From Colwellia sp. C1TZA3 (GTDB taxonomy: Bacteria; Pseudomonadota; Gammaproteobacteria; Enterobacterales; Alteromonadaceae), in assembly GCF_007954265.1 (NCBI RefSeq), contig NZ_VOLS01000036.1, positions 1 to 43,135 of the forward strand: DNA of 43,135 nt, read 5' to 3'. Each line of letters begins with the position of its first letter. Position 1 is the first letter of the stretch. The notes beneath the pieces are model-generated. The model saw nothing but the letters and a program-made list of their open reading frames with translations. It was not told where the DNA came from and made no database searches. Below are positions 19,065 to 27,748 of this stretch, one piece after another. A program made the position numbers and the translations under genes.

Positions 19065-19438
19065 TTATTAAATAAATACCTTATATTTGGTCGTTTTTTT
19101 GTGTATAAAATAGACCACTTAATTAATAAAATTGGTGTTATCTACTATCAAGATAGTAAAAATGTGCTGATTTTTCAAGTTGAACTTACAAGTTTATTGA
19201 TGCGAATCAATATATTGATCAATTAAATAATCTGTTTAGCGTTAATCAATATTAATTAAAACCAGCTGCATAATGTACATAGTGCATCAGTTTAAATAAC
19301 GCCACACTTGATAGTCGCGAGGTAATTGTAGCAATGACATTACCGCCCACAATATGACTAGTAAAAGTATTGCTAGCGAAAATGTCTTGAACAAAAATGT
19401 CACCAGATAGAACATCACTGGTGAGAATACTGCTGGCA

Positions 19439-19536
19439 AAAATACCAAGGCGAGAGTACCAAGGTAAGAGTACCAATATAAGAGTGATAAGGTGAGAGTG
19501 ATAAGGTGAGAGTTTCAAGATAAGAGTATCAAGGCA
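19439..19536. repeat. 14-bp tandem array (seven units)
   Basis: Seven successive 14-base units begin at 19439, 19453, 19467, 19481, 19495, 19509 and 19523. Most start AGAGT (for example AGAGTGATAAGGTG twice in succession); the first is degenerate. Upstream (about 19340-19438) looser units of about 15 bases continue the pattern. The array lies in the gap before the TIGR01777 gene. Confidence 0.8.
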
Positions 19537-19587
19537 CTTACCACTCTGAGAAACTCTACTGTTGAGCTAAAGGTCAGTTCAGGTCAT

Positions 19588-20484
19588 TTACGACTTAACT
19601 AAGAGTTGTTGCAGCGCCACCTCTAATGAAGGGTATTGAAACTTAAAGTTATTATTGAGTAGCTTTTTTGGTAAAACGTTTTGGCCATATAAGACTAAAT
19701 CGGCTGACTCGCCCATTAATGTACGTAATACAAAAGCGGGTACTCGAAACAGACACGGGCGCTTGAGTACGGCACTTAAGGTTTCTGAAAACTCTTGATT
19801 ATTAACCGGCATAGGCGCTGTAGCATTGATAATACCAGAGAGTGAAGTTTGGTAGACTGCCGCTAATAAAACAGCAACCATGTCATCAATGTGTATCCAT
19901 GACATGAATTGCTTACCACTGGCAATAGGGCCACCAAGGCCCAATTTGAATGGCAGTAACATTTTTTGTAATGCACCACCGTTTTCAGCTAAGACAACAC
20001 CGGTTCTTATAATACAAACACGGGTTTTGTCTGATTGAGCACCTTGGGCTATTGCTTCCCACTTTTGGCAAACTTGATGACTAAATTCATCATGTATCTC
20101 TTGGTAGCTCTCATCTATCGCTAACGCGCCTTGACGGCCATAAAAGCCGATAGCACTGCCGGAAATTAAACTATGCGGTGGATTAGTTGCTACCTGTATT
20201 TTTTCAACTAGGCTTTGGGTTATTTTCCAGCGACTTTGGCAAATCGTCTCTTTTTGTGCGCTTGACCATCTTTTGTCAACAATGGCTTCACCGGCTAAAT
20301 TAATAACCACATCGAGTTCATTAAAGTTAATTGCGTCAAGTGTACTGATAAATTCAATATTATCAGGTAGTATTTTAGCGGTTTTTTCAGGATTACGGGT
20401 TAAAACAATAATGCGTTCGGCATTCAGGTGCTGGATAAGTGCTTGCCCTATAAGGCCGCTACCGCCGGTAATAAGAATATTCAT
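19588..20484 (-). CDS. TIGR01777-family epimerase-like protein (YfcH type)
   Basis: A 298-residue extended-SDR (NAD-dependent epimerase-like) protein with a C-terminal DUF1731-type domain. The nucleotide-binding loop ITGGSGLIGQALIQHL is at residues 4-19, and VVINLAGEAIVDKRW (about 59-73) is the family hallmark. GSAIGFYGRQG (about 109-119) replaces the usual YxxxK region, so classical SDR catalysis is doubtful. Function of the family is not established. I choose the second of two adjacent ATG codons because AAGGA then has a six-base spacer. Confidence 0.87.
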   Translation of the reverse strand: MNILITGGSGLIGQALIQHLNAERIIVLTRNPEKTAKILPDNIEFISTLDAINFNELDVVINLAGEAIVDKRWSSAQKETICQSRWKITQSLVEKIQVATNPPHSLISGSAIGFYGRQGALAIDESYQEIHDEFSHQVCQKWEAIAQGAQSDKTRVCIIRTGVVLAENGGALQKMLLPFKLGLGGPIASGKQFMSWIHIDDMVAVLLAAVYQTSLSGIINATAPMPVNNQEFSETLSAVLKRPCLFRVPAFVLRTLMGESADLVLYGQNVLPKKLLNNNFKFQYPSLEVALQQLLVKS

Positions 20485-20670
20485 CATTGTTCCTTGAGTT
20501 AACTCTTATCTAAATAAGCTATTTCTCACTTAGATATATTAGTTTTTATATTAGTTTTATAATGTAGTTATACCGAAAAATTCAGTTTATAGATCATTGT
20601 ATAATGATATACGGTAACAATAAATTATAGCAGTAGACTGCTGTTACCAATGTAACACAGTCAAGAAAAA

Positions 20671-20686
20671 AGCTCCCGTAGGAGCT
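20671..20686 (-). terminator. Terminator after the 63-residue protein gene
   Basis: AGCTCC and GGAGCT pair around a TACG loop (on the minus strand a stable C-UACG-G tetraloop) and are followed on the minus strand by six T. It lies 31 bases past the stop of the gene at 20718. Confidence 0.8.
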
Positions 20687-20717
20687 AATTTATTACTAGG
20701 TAAGTTTAATAAAAAAC

Positions 20718-20909
20718 TTAGTAGTAGGTATCTTCTTTGTTGTGCGCTTGAGGATCTTCAATAATCTCTTCAAAGCCAACGGCAAAGCTGTTGTTGTGAG
20801 CGGTATTTGCCATATAAATAGTGCGGGTTGAACCATCAATCCAAGTTACTGTACCGCTACCTTTTTTGCTACCGCATTTCATACCAATATGTATGTCTTG
20901 AAATTCCAT
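20718..20909 (-). CDS. Small conserved-looking protein, 63 residues, unknown
   Basis: I do not recognise the family. The protein begins MEFQDIHIGMKCGSKKGSGT and has a beta-rich, KOW/SH3-like pattern (G-x-V-T-W-I-D-G-S). It ends in an acidic tail with two tyrosines. It has no membrane segment or signal peptide. A very strong AGGAGGAAGTAA leader and a clean terminator immediately after it indicate a real, highly expressed small gene transcribed alone. It could be a small nucleic-acid-binding or stress protein, but that is a guess from the fold pattern. Confidence 0.75.
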   Translation of the reverse strand: MEFQDIHIGMKCGSKKGSGTVTWIDGSTRTIYMANTAHNNSFAVGFEEIIEDPQAHNKEDTYY

Positions 20910-21084
20910 TACTTCCTCCTCGTTAGTTGTCGAATATCGAACTGTGTATTCGATTCAGCAAGCGTTACTATTTATTACTTAGAGTGTTCACTATCAAAGT
21001 AGTTCAAATATTATACAGTTAATGTGCTTTTTTTCGACAATAAAGGTTTATTATAAAGAGAAAAATACTCATATCTAGTCATTT

Positions 21085-22224
21085 CTAAGGTTTAACACTA
21101 ACACCTAAAACAGCTGGCCTGCTAGCCCCTGTTACCGCAGGAATGTTACCAAAAATATTTTGATCAAATGCTAAAGCTAACCAGGCAAATGCCATGGCCT
21201 CTAATGAATCACTATTGATGTTTTTTGTCTGGGTGTTTACAATTAAATGATTGTTAAGCTTTTGATTTAATAATGAAATTAGGTAGTTGTTTTCAATGCC
21301 ACCACCGCAAAGGTACACGTCAGACTTCGCACTTAGTTGACTAATTTCTTGAGCGATTGTTTCGGCTGTTAACGCCGTCAATGTCGCTTGAATGTCGGCG
21401 GGTTTTAATGTGCTTTGGTTGGTAAATTTTGCCAACCATTGGGCATTAAAATACTCTCGCCCAGTGCTTTTAGGGGCAGCTTGTGAGAAGTAGGGGTCGT
21501 TTAACATAGCTTGTAGTAATTTATGACAAACTTGACCTGAATTGGCCCATTGGCCTTTAGCGTCATAGCGGCCTGATTGGTGCTGTTCAAACCAATAATC
21601 CATTAACGCATTGCCTGGGCCGGTATCAAACCCGGTAGTTTTATGTGGGGCATTCTTGGGCAGAAAGGTAATATTAGCAATGCCACCAATATTAACCACA
21701 AAAACATCTTTTTCAGTTGAGCCAAAAATAGCTTGGTGAAAAGCAGGCACCAATGGTGCTCCTTGGCCACCTAAGGCGATATCTTTGGTTCTAAAATCAC
21801 CAACAACACGAATGTCGGTCAACAATGCTAAGGTTTGCAAGCAGCCTATTTGCAGAGTAAAAGGTGTTGTTATTTGGGGGTTTTTCACTGGGCGATGTCG
21901 AATGGTTTGCCCATGACAACCTATGGCAGTAATATCTGTTGCAGATAGCTTTTCTTGCTGAAGAAATTTTATAATGGCTTGAGAAAATTGCTGAGCTAAC
22001 TCGATATTGAGGCTACCAGCTCGATCAATTTCATTAGCGCTAGCGTTATATAAAGTCATTATTTTTTGCTGGGTGTCGTCATCGTAAGCTTGATAATAGC
22101 TTGCAAGCAAATTTGCCCCATGGGCTCGTTGCGGTTGCTGACCATCAAATTCGACAAGCGCGAGATCAATGCCATCAGCGCTAGTGCCTGACATCAGGCC
22201 AATATAATGCATTTTTTTGCTCAT
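21085..22224 (-). CDS. anmK: Anhydro-N-acetylmuramic acid kinase
   Basis: A 379-residue AnmK, which cleaves and phosphorylates 1,6-anhydro-MurNAc from cell-wall turnover to MurNAc-6-phosphate. The N-terminal phosphate loop YIGLMSGTSADGIDLALVEF (7-26) is intact. GCHGQTIRHRP (about 104-114), VVNIGGIANIT (about 174-184), GFDTGPGNALMD (about 197-208) and the late DVYLCGGGIEN (about 303-313) are family landmarks. Length is standard. It begins one base after the stop of the upstream M23 peptidase gene, so the two cell-wall genes are coupled in one operon. Confidence 0.96.
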   Translation of the reverse strand: MSKKMHYIGLMSGTSADGIDLALVEFDGQQPQRAHGANLLASYYQAYDDDTQQKIMTLYNASANEIDRAGSLNIELAQQFSQAIIKFLQQEKLSATDITAIGCHGQTIRHRPVKNPQITTPFTLQIGCLQTLALLTDIRVVGDFRTKDIALGGQGAPLVPAFHQAIFGSTEKDVFVVNIGGIANITFLPKNAPHKTTGFDTGPGNALMDYWFEQHQSGRYDAKGQWANSGQVCHKLLQAMLNDPYFSQAAPKSTGREYFNAQWLAKFTNQSTLKPADIQATLTALTAETIAQEISQLSAKSDVYLCGGGIENNYLISLLNQKLNNHLIVNTQTKNINSDSLEAMAFAWLALAFDQNIFGNIPAVTGASRPAVLGVSVKP

Positions 22225-22225
22225 A

Positions 22226-23623
22226 TTATTCTGCGTTTGGCTGCATGCTGAGCATTATGCGTCGTGAACCCATCAGCTCTGCCAACCGCTGTTTTGCTAT
22301 CACATCAAATGCTTGTCTATACTTACTACTGATAGGCTCAGCGTCTGGCAGCTTAACTGTTCTAGGATTACGATGTACACCGTTAAGTAAAAACTCATAA
22401 TGCAAATGTGGGCCCGCAGCTAAGCCGGTAGAGCCAACATAACCGATGACCTGTCCTTGCTTGACTCGCTCGCCTTTATTGACGGCCCGTTTTGAAAAGT
22501 GAATATATTTGGTTTCAATGCCGTTGCCATGCTGCAGAAATACGTGGTGGCCATTATACTTGTCGTAAGTCGCTCGCACGACTTTACCGTCACCTGCGGC
22601 AACAACGGGTGTACCTGTTTTAGCAGCATAGTCTGTTCCACGATGGGCTTTCCAACGTTTTTGTACGGGATGAAAACGTTTGCGTTTAAAATTAGAGCTA
22701 ATATATTTAAAGCTTACTGGCGCACGCAAAAATGCTTTACGCATGCTTCTGCCTTCTGCCGAGTAATACTTACCATTAGTGTAGCGAATAGCTTTAAAAG
22801 ACTCACCTTGGTTAACAAACTCTGCCGCCACTATGTTGCCAGTGCCGATAAACTCACCTTCAACATATTGGTTTTCATAAACAACATTAAAGCTATCGCC
22901 TTCACGAATGTCCAAAGCAAAATCAATATCCCAGCCAAATACATTCGCTAAGCTAATAATCTGCCCATCATTTAGGCCGGCAGAGGCGGCAGCAAGCCAA
23001 AAATTGGCTTTAATCACGCCATGTGCAATAGCCTCACGAATTTCAACACTTTTGCTCTCCTTATAAGCGTGATATTGCTTATTCTGTAAATTAACGAACA
23101 AGGTCTCATTTTTTGATAACGGATACTCAAGTGAGACTAAGTTACCTTCATTGTCTTTACCTATGCGCATGATATCGTCAACACTGAGCTTTTTGAGTAA
23201 CTTACTGCCTTCACCTTCGGCGGTGATCACTTTATAAGTTGTGGTAGCATTTAAATTATTACGTTTAAATATTTTTGCTAGCGAATCGCCATTTCTTACC
23301 TTGACTGATTGCCACTGCAATTGTGCTGCGTCTTCTTCAATATTGCTGGGCAGATCTCTGATGGGTTCTTGTGTAATGGTTAACGCGTCGATGGGTTGAA
23401 CGGGTAACTGAATAGTGGCAGGCGGATCAACATGACTTGTCTGCTCGGGCATGGCGATTTGATAGCGCTGACCGACTTTAAATTCGCTATCAGTACTCGA
23501 CGTAGCTTGATTACTGCTCTTTAACGGCACTATTAATAAAAATAACACTACAACAGCGCATGCAGTAATAATTATTTGATGCTGTTTTGGTAGGGCAAAA
23601 TATAAGTTTTTTATATTTTTCAA
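22226..23623 (-). CDS. M23-family murein endopeptidase (MepM-like)
   Basis: A 465-residue envelope peptidase. A membrane anchor lies at about residues 17-34 (ITACAVVVLFLLIVPL). An OapA/LysM-like region follows around 110-160 (VRNGDSLAKIFKRNN). The LytM/M23 catalytic domain near 310-420 has both zinc motifs, HRGTDYAAKTGTPV and GPHLHYEFLLNG. MepM-type enzymes cut D,D-crosslinks of peptidoglycan so the sacculus can expand. The start appears to be TTG at 23623, with an AGG-containing leader and no in-frame ATG nearby. It is divergent from tyrS and cotranscribed with anmK. Confidence 0.93.
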   Translation of the reverse strand: MKNIKNLYFALPKQHQIIITACAVVVLFLLIVPLKSSNQATSSTDSEFKVGQRYQIAMPEQTSHVDPPATIQLPVQPIDALTITQEPIRDLPSNIEEDAAQLQWQSVKVRNGDSLAKIFKRNNLNATTTYKVITAEGEGSKLLKKLSVDDIMRIGKDNEGNLVSLEYPLSKNETLFVNLQNKQYHAYKESKSVEIREAIAHGVIKANFWLAAASAGLNDGQIISLANVFGWDIDFALDIREGDSFNVVYENQYVEGEFIGTGNIVAAEFVNQGESFKAIRYTNGKYYSAEGRSMRKAFLRAPVSFKYISSNFKRKRFHPVQKRWKAHRGTDYAAKTGTPVVAAGDGKVVRATYDKYNGHHVFLQHGNGIETKYIHFSKRAVNKGERVKQGQVIGYVGSTGLAAGPHLHYEFLLNGVHRNPRTVKLPDAEPISSKYRQAFDVIAKQRLAELMGSRRIMLSMQPNAE

Positions 23624-23816
23624 AAAGATAAGGCCTATGAGTGAAATTTTAATACGACAACTGTCGTTTACTATAACAAAATAATATCATGCTAAACAAT
23701 GATAGGGTTTTCACCACAGTTAAAATTACAGTAGAATTCGACAATTAATTAATCTATTTGTTATATACCTGTTCCTTAAAGTGGAACGGGTTATATTCCC
23801 CTGTTGGAGCCTAGTA

Positions 23817-25016
23817 ATGTCAGATGTAAGCCATGCGTTTGCAGAAATAAAACGCGGTGCGGAAGAAATTCTGCTAGAAGATGAATTGTTAGCCAAGTTA
23901 AAGCTAGGAAAACCGTTAAAAATTAAGGCTGGTTTTGATCCAACAGCACCAGATTTACATTTGGGTCATACCGTATTGATCAATAAGTTACGACAGTTTC
24001 AGCAGTTAGGTCATGAAGTTATTTTTTTAATTGGCGACTTTACTGGCATGATTGGTGATCCAACGGGTAAAAATGTTACGCGCAAGGCGTTAACCAAAGA
24101 AGATGTTTTAGCAAACGCTGAAACCTATAAAGAACAAGTATTTAAAATTCTAGACCCGGCAAAAACCACGGTTGCATTTAACTCTACGTGGATGGAAAAA
24201 CTTGGCGCTGCAGGTATGTTAAAACTGGCTTCACGGCAAACCGTTGCGCGTATGATGGAGCGCGATGACTTTAAAAAGCGTTATAACGGTGGCCAAGCTA
24301 TTGCCATTCATGAGTTTATGTATCCGTTAGTGCAAGGTTGGGATTCAGTTGCGTTAGAGGCTGATATTGAATTAGGTGGTACTGACCAGAAATTTAATTT
24401 ATTAATGGGCCGCGAACTGCAAAAGTCAGAAGGGCAACGTCCGCAAACTGTGCTTATGATGCCATTACTTGAAGGCTTAGACGGCGTGCAAAAAATGTCT
24501 AAGTCATTGAATAACTATATTGGCATTACTGACGCACCGAATGATATGTTTGGTAAAATCATGTCGATTTCTGATGATTTGATGTGGCGCTACTATGAGC
24601 TGCTTAGCTTTAAAGCGATTGAGGTGATTAATGGCTATAAAGAAAATATTGCCGCAGGCTCAAACCCTCGAGATATAAAAATTGACTTAGCCAAAGAGTT
24701 AATTGAGCGCTTTCATGACAAGGCAGCGGCGGAAGCGGCTCATCAAGAATTTATTAACCGCTTTCAAAAAGGTGCCGTGCCTGACGACATATCAGCGATA
24801 GATGTGATTGCCGAACATGGTGAAATTGCTATTACTAACTTGTTAAAAGCAGCCGGTTTAGTGACTAGTACCTCTGAAGCTATGCGGATGATAAAGCAAG
24901 GTGCGGCGAAAATTGCAGGCGAGAAAATTGTCGATAATAAGCTGATGATCAGTGCAGGCTCAACAGCAATATACCAAGTCGGTAAACGTAAATTTGCTCA
25001 GGTTACTGTTAAGTAA
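23817..25016 (+). CDS. tyrS: Tyrosyl-tRNA synthetase
   Basis: A 399-residue class I tyrosyl-tRNA synthetase charging tRNA-Tyr. The HIGH-type signature is HLGH at residues 48-51 in [19 protein letters not shown] is at about 232-236 ([14 protein letters not shown]). A C-terminal S4 RNA-binding domain follows ([19 protein letters not shown]). The length suits the TyrS subtype that is distinct from the 424-residue E. coli enzyme. The start is ATG 23817 after TTGGAG; an in-frame ATG 12 codons earlier has no ribosome-binding site. Followed by a strong terminator. Confidence 0.97.
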   Translation: MSDVSHAFAEIKRGAEEILLEDELLAKLKLGKPLKIKAGFDPTAPDLHLGHTVLINKLRQFQQLGHEVIFLIGDFTGMIGDPTGKNVTRKALTKEDVLANAETYKEQVFKILDPAKTTVAFNSTWMEKLGAAGMLKLASRQTVARMMERDDFKKRYNGGQAIAIHEFMYPLVQGWDSVALEADIELGGTDQKFNLLMGRELQKSEGQRPQTVLMMPLLEGLDGVQKMSKSLNNYIGITDAPNDMFGKIMSISDDLMWRYYELLSFKAIEVINGYKENIAAGSNPRDIKIDLAKELIERFHDKAAAEAAHQEFINRFQKGAVPDDISAIDVIAEHGEIAITNLLKAAGLVTSTSEAMRMIKQGAAKIAGEKIVDNKLMISAGSTAIYQVGKRKFAQVTVK

Positions 25017-25040
25017 ATGCTATCAAATTAGTCTGTTGTT

Positions 25041-25068
25041 AAAAAACCAGTAGTGGTTACTGGTTTTT
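25041..25068 (+). terminator. Rho-independent terminator of tyrS
   Basis: A 12-bp stem (AAAAAACCAGTA / TACTGGTTTTTT) with a five-base loop lies 24 bases after the stop. It has T runs on both strands. Confidence 0.9.
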
Positions 25069-25410
25069 TATGTACAGGATGTACGGTATATCGCGGGTGC
25101 ATGGCTGTTCTTAGTCGTTCTTAGCTATTCATGGCTCCATGGCATTAGTGCATCCATATACGTCGAAGTACGGTCAGTTTGTTGGCTCCCAACGTAACCC
25201 AAGTACCTACATCCCTGTAGGTACGGTCAAGATCATATGGTCGTTGCTAGCCATTTTGAATTGCTATGTATTATTTAAATGACTTATATTTCTGTAAGAA
25301 CATGGCTTTAGGAGATTAATGTATCTATGTATGTCGAGCTGAAAAAGTTACTGATATCATAGGAAAAGTTGTAATTTACAAACAGCTTGGTAATCTAGGG
25401 GGATTATTTA
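25069..25410. other. Gene-free stretch between tyrS and the lipoprotein operon
   Basis: No gene is supported. The stretch holds an 8-bp hairpin TACCTACA-tccc-TGTAGGTA (25204-25223) and loosely related short motifs such as ATACGTCGAAG (25157-25167) and TGTATGTCGAGC (25328-25339). These may be the remains of another repeat family. Confidence 0.4.
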
Positions 25411-26019
25411 TTGTTTGAAGCTTATATGACAAATATTAGATTACTTAGCTGCTTGGCGTTAATAATCAACCTTGTTGCTTGTTCATCTATGAACAGTGCT
25501 ACCACGTCATTTCGTGATGGCTTTGATTTTTCTGTCGTTGAAAGCTATAGCACTTATGATCGTAATTCCGCCTTTGGTGATTTACAAAATCTTAACGACA
25601 CTATCCGCAATACCATTGAACTGGCGATTGAGCAGGGCTTTAACGAGAATGGCTTTCGTTATAAAATTTTTACCGAGGCCGATATACTTATTGCTTATCA
25701 CCTGCTTGATAATAATTTTGCCGAACTGAAAAAATATGATCAACAGGTAAAATATTGCGGTTATTGCTTAAGAGCAGGCAAAAACAGCCGCCTAGAGTTA
25801 GAAAAAAAGCTAGACCCCGGTAGTTTGATTATCGATATTATCGACCCAAAAAATCAACGTTCGGTCTGGCGCAGTATCTATCCGTTAGGTTTTAAACCTC
25901 AAGATAATAGCCGTGAAATACAGAAAAAAATTAGTCAAGCGGTTGATAGCATGTTGCGCGATTATCCTTGTGGCAAAAATATAAGCCAAATTGTTAACTT
26001 AAAGGAGCAGCTTACATGA
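25411..26019 (+). CDS. DUF4136-like lipoprotein
   Basis: A 202-residue probable outer- or inner-membrane lipoprotein. The hydrophobic signal LLSCLALIINLVAC ends in an LVAC lipobox, with SS following the cysteine. The mature part resembles DUF4136 proteins (SFRDGFDFSVVESYSTYD early, then ELAIEQGFNENGFRY and ADILIAYHL, and GSLIIDIIDPKNQRSVWR late). Function is unknown. The start is ambiguous: TTG 25411 has an ideal AGGGGGA site, while ATG 25426 gives a more usual signal peptide but no ribosome-binding site. The stop overlaps the next start (ATGA). Confidence 0.75.
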   Translation: MFEAYMTNIRLLSCLALIINLVACSSMNSATTSFRDGFDFSVVESYSTYDRNSAFGDLQNLNDTIRNTIELAIEQGFNENGFRYKIFTEADILIAYHLLDNNFAELKKYDQQVKYCGYCLRAGKNSRLELEKKLDPGSLIIDIIDPKNQRSVWRSIYPLGFKPQDNSREIQKKISQAVDSMLRDYPCGKNISQIVNLKEQLT

Positions 26020-26468
26020 CGATTAAGTGGCTAGTTATTACATTATTTACCCTGACCTGTTTTATGGTCATTCTGCTTGGCTTAGGTTATTTCCTGTCGG
26101 AAAATGAAAAAGCCACCATGCCAGCTAAACACGCGTTGGCGCAACAGACTCAGCTACAGCAGAAAAAACCGCTTTTACGTAAAAGTATTACCAATGTTGC
26201 CAAGCCAGAAACTGACGCTAACATTATGAATAACTTTGAAAACACATTGATCAATAACTTAACTTGTATCACGTTAGCACAGTGCCAAGTCGTTACTGTT
26301 AAATTCAAAAATGTCGACTGCAAGTTAGCCAGTAATGTTATAGGAGCCTCACAACTTAAAAAAATAGCCACACAGCGCATTAATATGGAGACTTGCCCAA
26401 CGGTAAATCCGCAAAGCCAACTCGCTTGTCAGCAAAATATTTGCACGCTAATGAATACGCTCAATTAG
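26016..26468 (+). CDS. Membrane-anchored protein of unknown function
   Basis: A 150-residue protein not recognised. One N-terminal transmembrane helix (residues 5-27, WLVITLFTLTCFMVILLGLGY) is followed by a periplasmic-looking part. That part has six cysteines in its last 75 residues (LTCITLAQCQVV, DCKLAS, METCPTV, QLACQQNICTLM), which suggests disulfides. The start overlaps the upstream lipoprotein stop by four bases with AAGGAGC before it, so the two are translationally coupled and may act together in the envelope. Confidence 0.75.
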   Translation: MTIKWLVITLFTLTCFMVILLGLGYFLSENEKATMPAKHALAQQTQLQQKKPLLRKSITNVAKPETDANIMNNFENTLINNLTCITLAQCQVVTVKFKNVDCKLASNVIGASQLKKIATQRINMETCPTVNPQSQLACQQNICTLMNTLN

Positions 26469-26662
26469 TGTTAATTATCATCTCACCTGTCGCTTGAAAG
26501 GCTATTTAAGCGGCGTTAATTATTTTTGATAGCGCAACAGGTATATCACCAGCGCTAAAAATAATTGTCTTGGCTAAAGAGCTTTTAATTGTCAGCCAAA
26601 CAAGCATCTTGAATGGCTTTGGGTATATAATAACGTATTGTTTTTAATAAATTGTATCTGAT

Positions 26663-26986
26663 ATGACCTTCCCCGACGATGAAACCGGCCAAGTATTAAC
26701 TGAAATGCAAGCTGCTGGCATTAACTTAAATGAAATGCACCCAGTAGTATTTTTCCAGTTATTTGAAAAAGAAATACAAGCGCAAGCTATGATCGAGCAT
26801 TTAGCTGAAAAAGCGCCAGACATGATTGTAACGCTAGCACCTGACGAGTTACCCAATGTGTGGGATTTAAACTGCACAGTAACCATGACACCAAGTTATG
26901 ACGCGATTGTTGCGCAAGAAGCTGAATTTGAGTTGCTAGCAACAAAATTCAAAGGCTTTAACGATGGTTGGGGTATTGAGGCTTAA
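26663..26986 (+). CDS. RraB-family protein (putative RNase E regulator)
   Basis: A 107-residue protein resembling the ribonuclease E inhibitor RraB family. The central part has LPNVWDLNCTVTMTPSYDAI (about 72-91) and the end AQEAEFELLATKFKGFNDGW, then GIEA, compares with the conserved FDVEYDGWG region of E. coli RraB. It lacks the long acidic C-terminal tail of the E. coli protein (138 residues). If orthologous it would bind RNase E and modulate mRNA decay; that is inferred from family membership only. Start is ATG with no strong ribosome-binding site. Confidence 0.75.
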   Translation: MTFPDDETGQVLTEMQAAGINLNEMHPVVFFQLFEKEIQAQAMIEHLAEKAPDMIVTLAPDELPNVWDLNCTVTMTPSYDAIVAQEAEFELLATKFKGFNDGWGIEA

Positions 26987-26998
26987 TGACTTAAGCTA

Positions 26999-27050
26999 AG
27001 TTAACTCAAGTTGAGTTAACTTGAGTTAACTTGAGTTAACTTGAGTTAAG
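26999..27050. repeat. 10-bp tandem array joined to a palindrome
   Basis: Four units of TTGAGTTAAC (27011-27050; the last ends AAG) directly follow the inverted unit GTTAACTCAA. GTTAACTCAA-g-TTGAGTTAAC is therefore a perfect palindrome extended by three more direct copies. It lies 12 bases after the RraB-like stop. Confidence 0.85.
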
Positions 27051-27122
27051 ATAGTGGTTCGCTCCAAAGATTTCGTTGATATATCACTGTTGATAAAAAC
27101 GTGTCTATTAACAGTTTTTAAA

Positions 27123-27154
27123 TAACTGATATTATGAGATATTAATATCAGTTA
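27123..27154. repeat. 12-bp inverted repeat upstream of the broken lipoprotein gene
   Basis: TAACTGATATTA (27123-27134) pairs perfectly with TAATATCAGTTA (27143-27154) around an eight-base loop. No T tract follows. It lies about 100 bases before the lipoprotein start, so it may be an operator or a leader hairpin. Confidence 0.45.
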
Positions 27155-27250
27155 AATAAGCAATATGATGCTGAGTTTACTCAAACTTATCCATAATACC
27201 GTGCTGTAAGCACAAGGATATAGCGCTATTTGCGCAAGGAGTATTAAACA

Positions 27251-27569
27251 ATGTTCAATAAATTAATGCCATTATTTCTGCTCGTTTTCTTAACAGCATG
27301 CGGCGCAACTCAACCACCCCCGTACCGAGCAGATAGAAACCCTGAAGACAGAGAGCAATACAGCCTTGAGCTATTTTAACTAGTACAAGTGAGCAATAAC
27401 TTAATGGGATTGGTATTACTCAGCAACAAAAAGATCAAACTTACCTAATGATAAAGCGCTATCTGATCAATGTACTGCAGCTAAAATAGATTTAGCGATC
27501 GCAGTAAAAGACAAAAATGCTAGTGAAATTCAGCAACAAAAGACACTCATTAACAGCACTTGCATATAA
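27251..27569 (+). pseudogene. Small lipoprotein gene broken by a half element A
   Basis: ATG 27251 with AAGGAGT upstream opens a lipoprotein (signal MFNKLMPLFLLVFLTACG, lipobox LTAC) that now stops at 27379 within inserted element A sequence. After the insert a protein-like stretch continues (for example QCTAAKIDLAIAVKDKNASE) to TAA at 27567-27569 in another frame. The original product was probably a lipoprotein of about 85 residues. The family is not recognised. A truncated product of 42 residues ending in element-derived SLELF might still be made. Confidence 0.75.
27351..27415 (+). mobile_element. Element A half copy inside the lipoprotein gene
   Basis: Only the last 65 bases of element A are present, from just right of the central hairpin to the terminal ATTGGTA, followed by TTA. 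The left arm and left flank are missing, so a deletion or an aberrant insertion followed the original event. Confidence 0.88.
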
Positions 27570-27748
27570 GTAAATTAATAGGCTGCATAAGTTTGAGCTG
27601 TGTTAACTGGCTGGCACTATATTAATCAAGGTAGCGTGCTGCTATTGCACCGTGTTGAATTGTTTTTTCCAAGTGGAGGCGTAAGCAGTCTTTTCGTTAT
27701 TTCTTTAGCGCAACAAAGAAAAAGTTGCTATTTTTTCACGTAATAAAA

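Larger units (their letters stand above)
18628..19137 (-). mobile_element. Element B copy 3, interrupted by two element A copies
   Basis: The two halves of one minus-oriented element B are at 18628-18747 and 19068-19137. The first half matches the complement of B copy 2 from its end to the sequence CCTGAACAACGAGT. The second resumes with TTAAATAAATACCTTATATTTGG and runs to the terminal ATTGGTG. TTA flanks the whole at 18625-18627 and 19138-19140. Between the halves lie two complete A copies. Confidence 0.85.

Noticed and set aside
19252-19518. Minus-strand 88-codon open frame with a pentapeptide-like pattern
   Set aside because: It coincides with the tandem array, begins inside the 14-bp units, lacks a ribosome-binding site and its 14-bp period shifts frame. 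Kept only as a possible relic.
19439-19536. CRISPR array
   Set aside because: Units are 14 bp with no spacers, and no cas genes are in the window. The other tandem arrays fail for the same reason.
27570-27748. Possible small gene or IS remnant between the broken lipoprotein gene and the cyclase gene
   Set aside because: A short stretch reads protein-like (PSGGVSSLFVISLAQQRKS) but has no start codon, ribosome-binding site or recognisable family.
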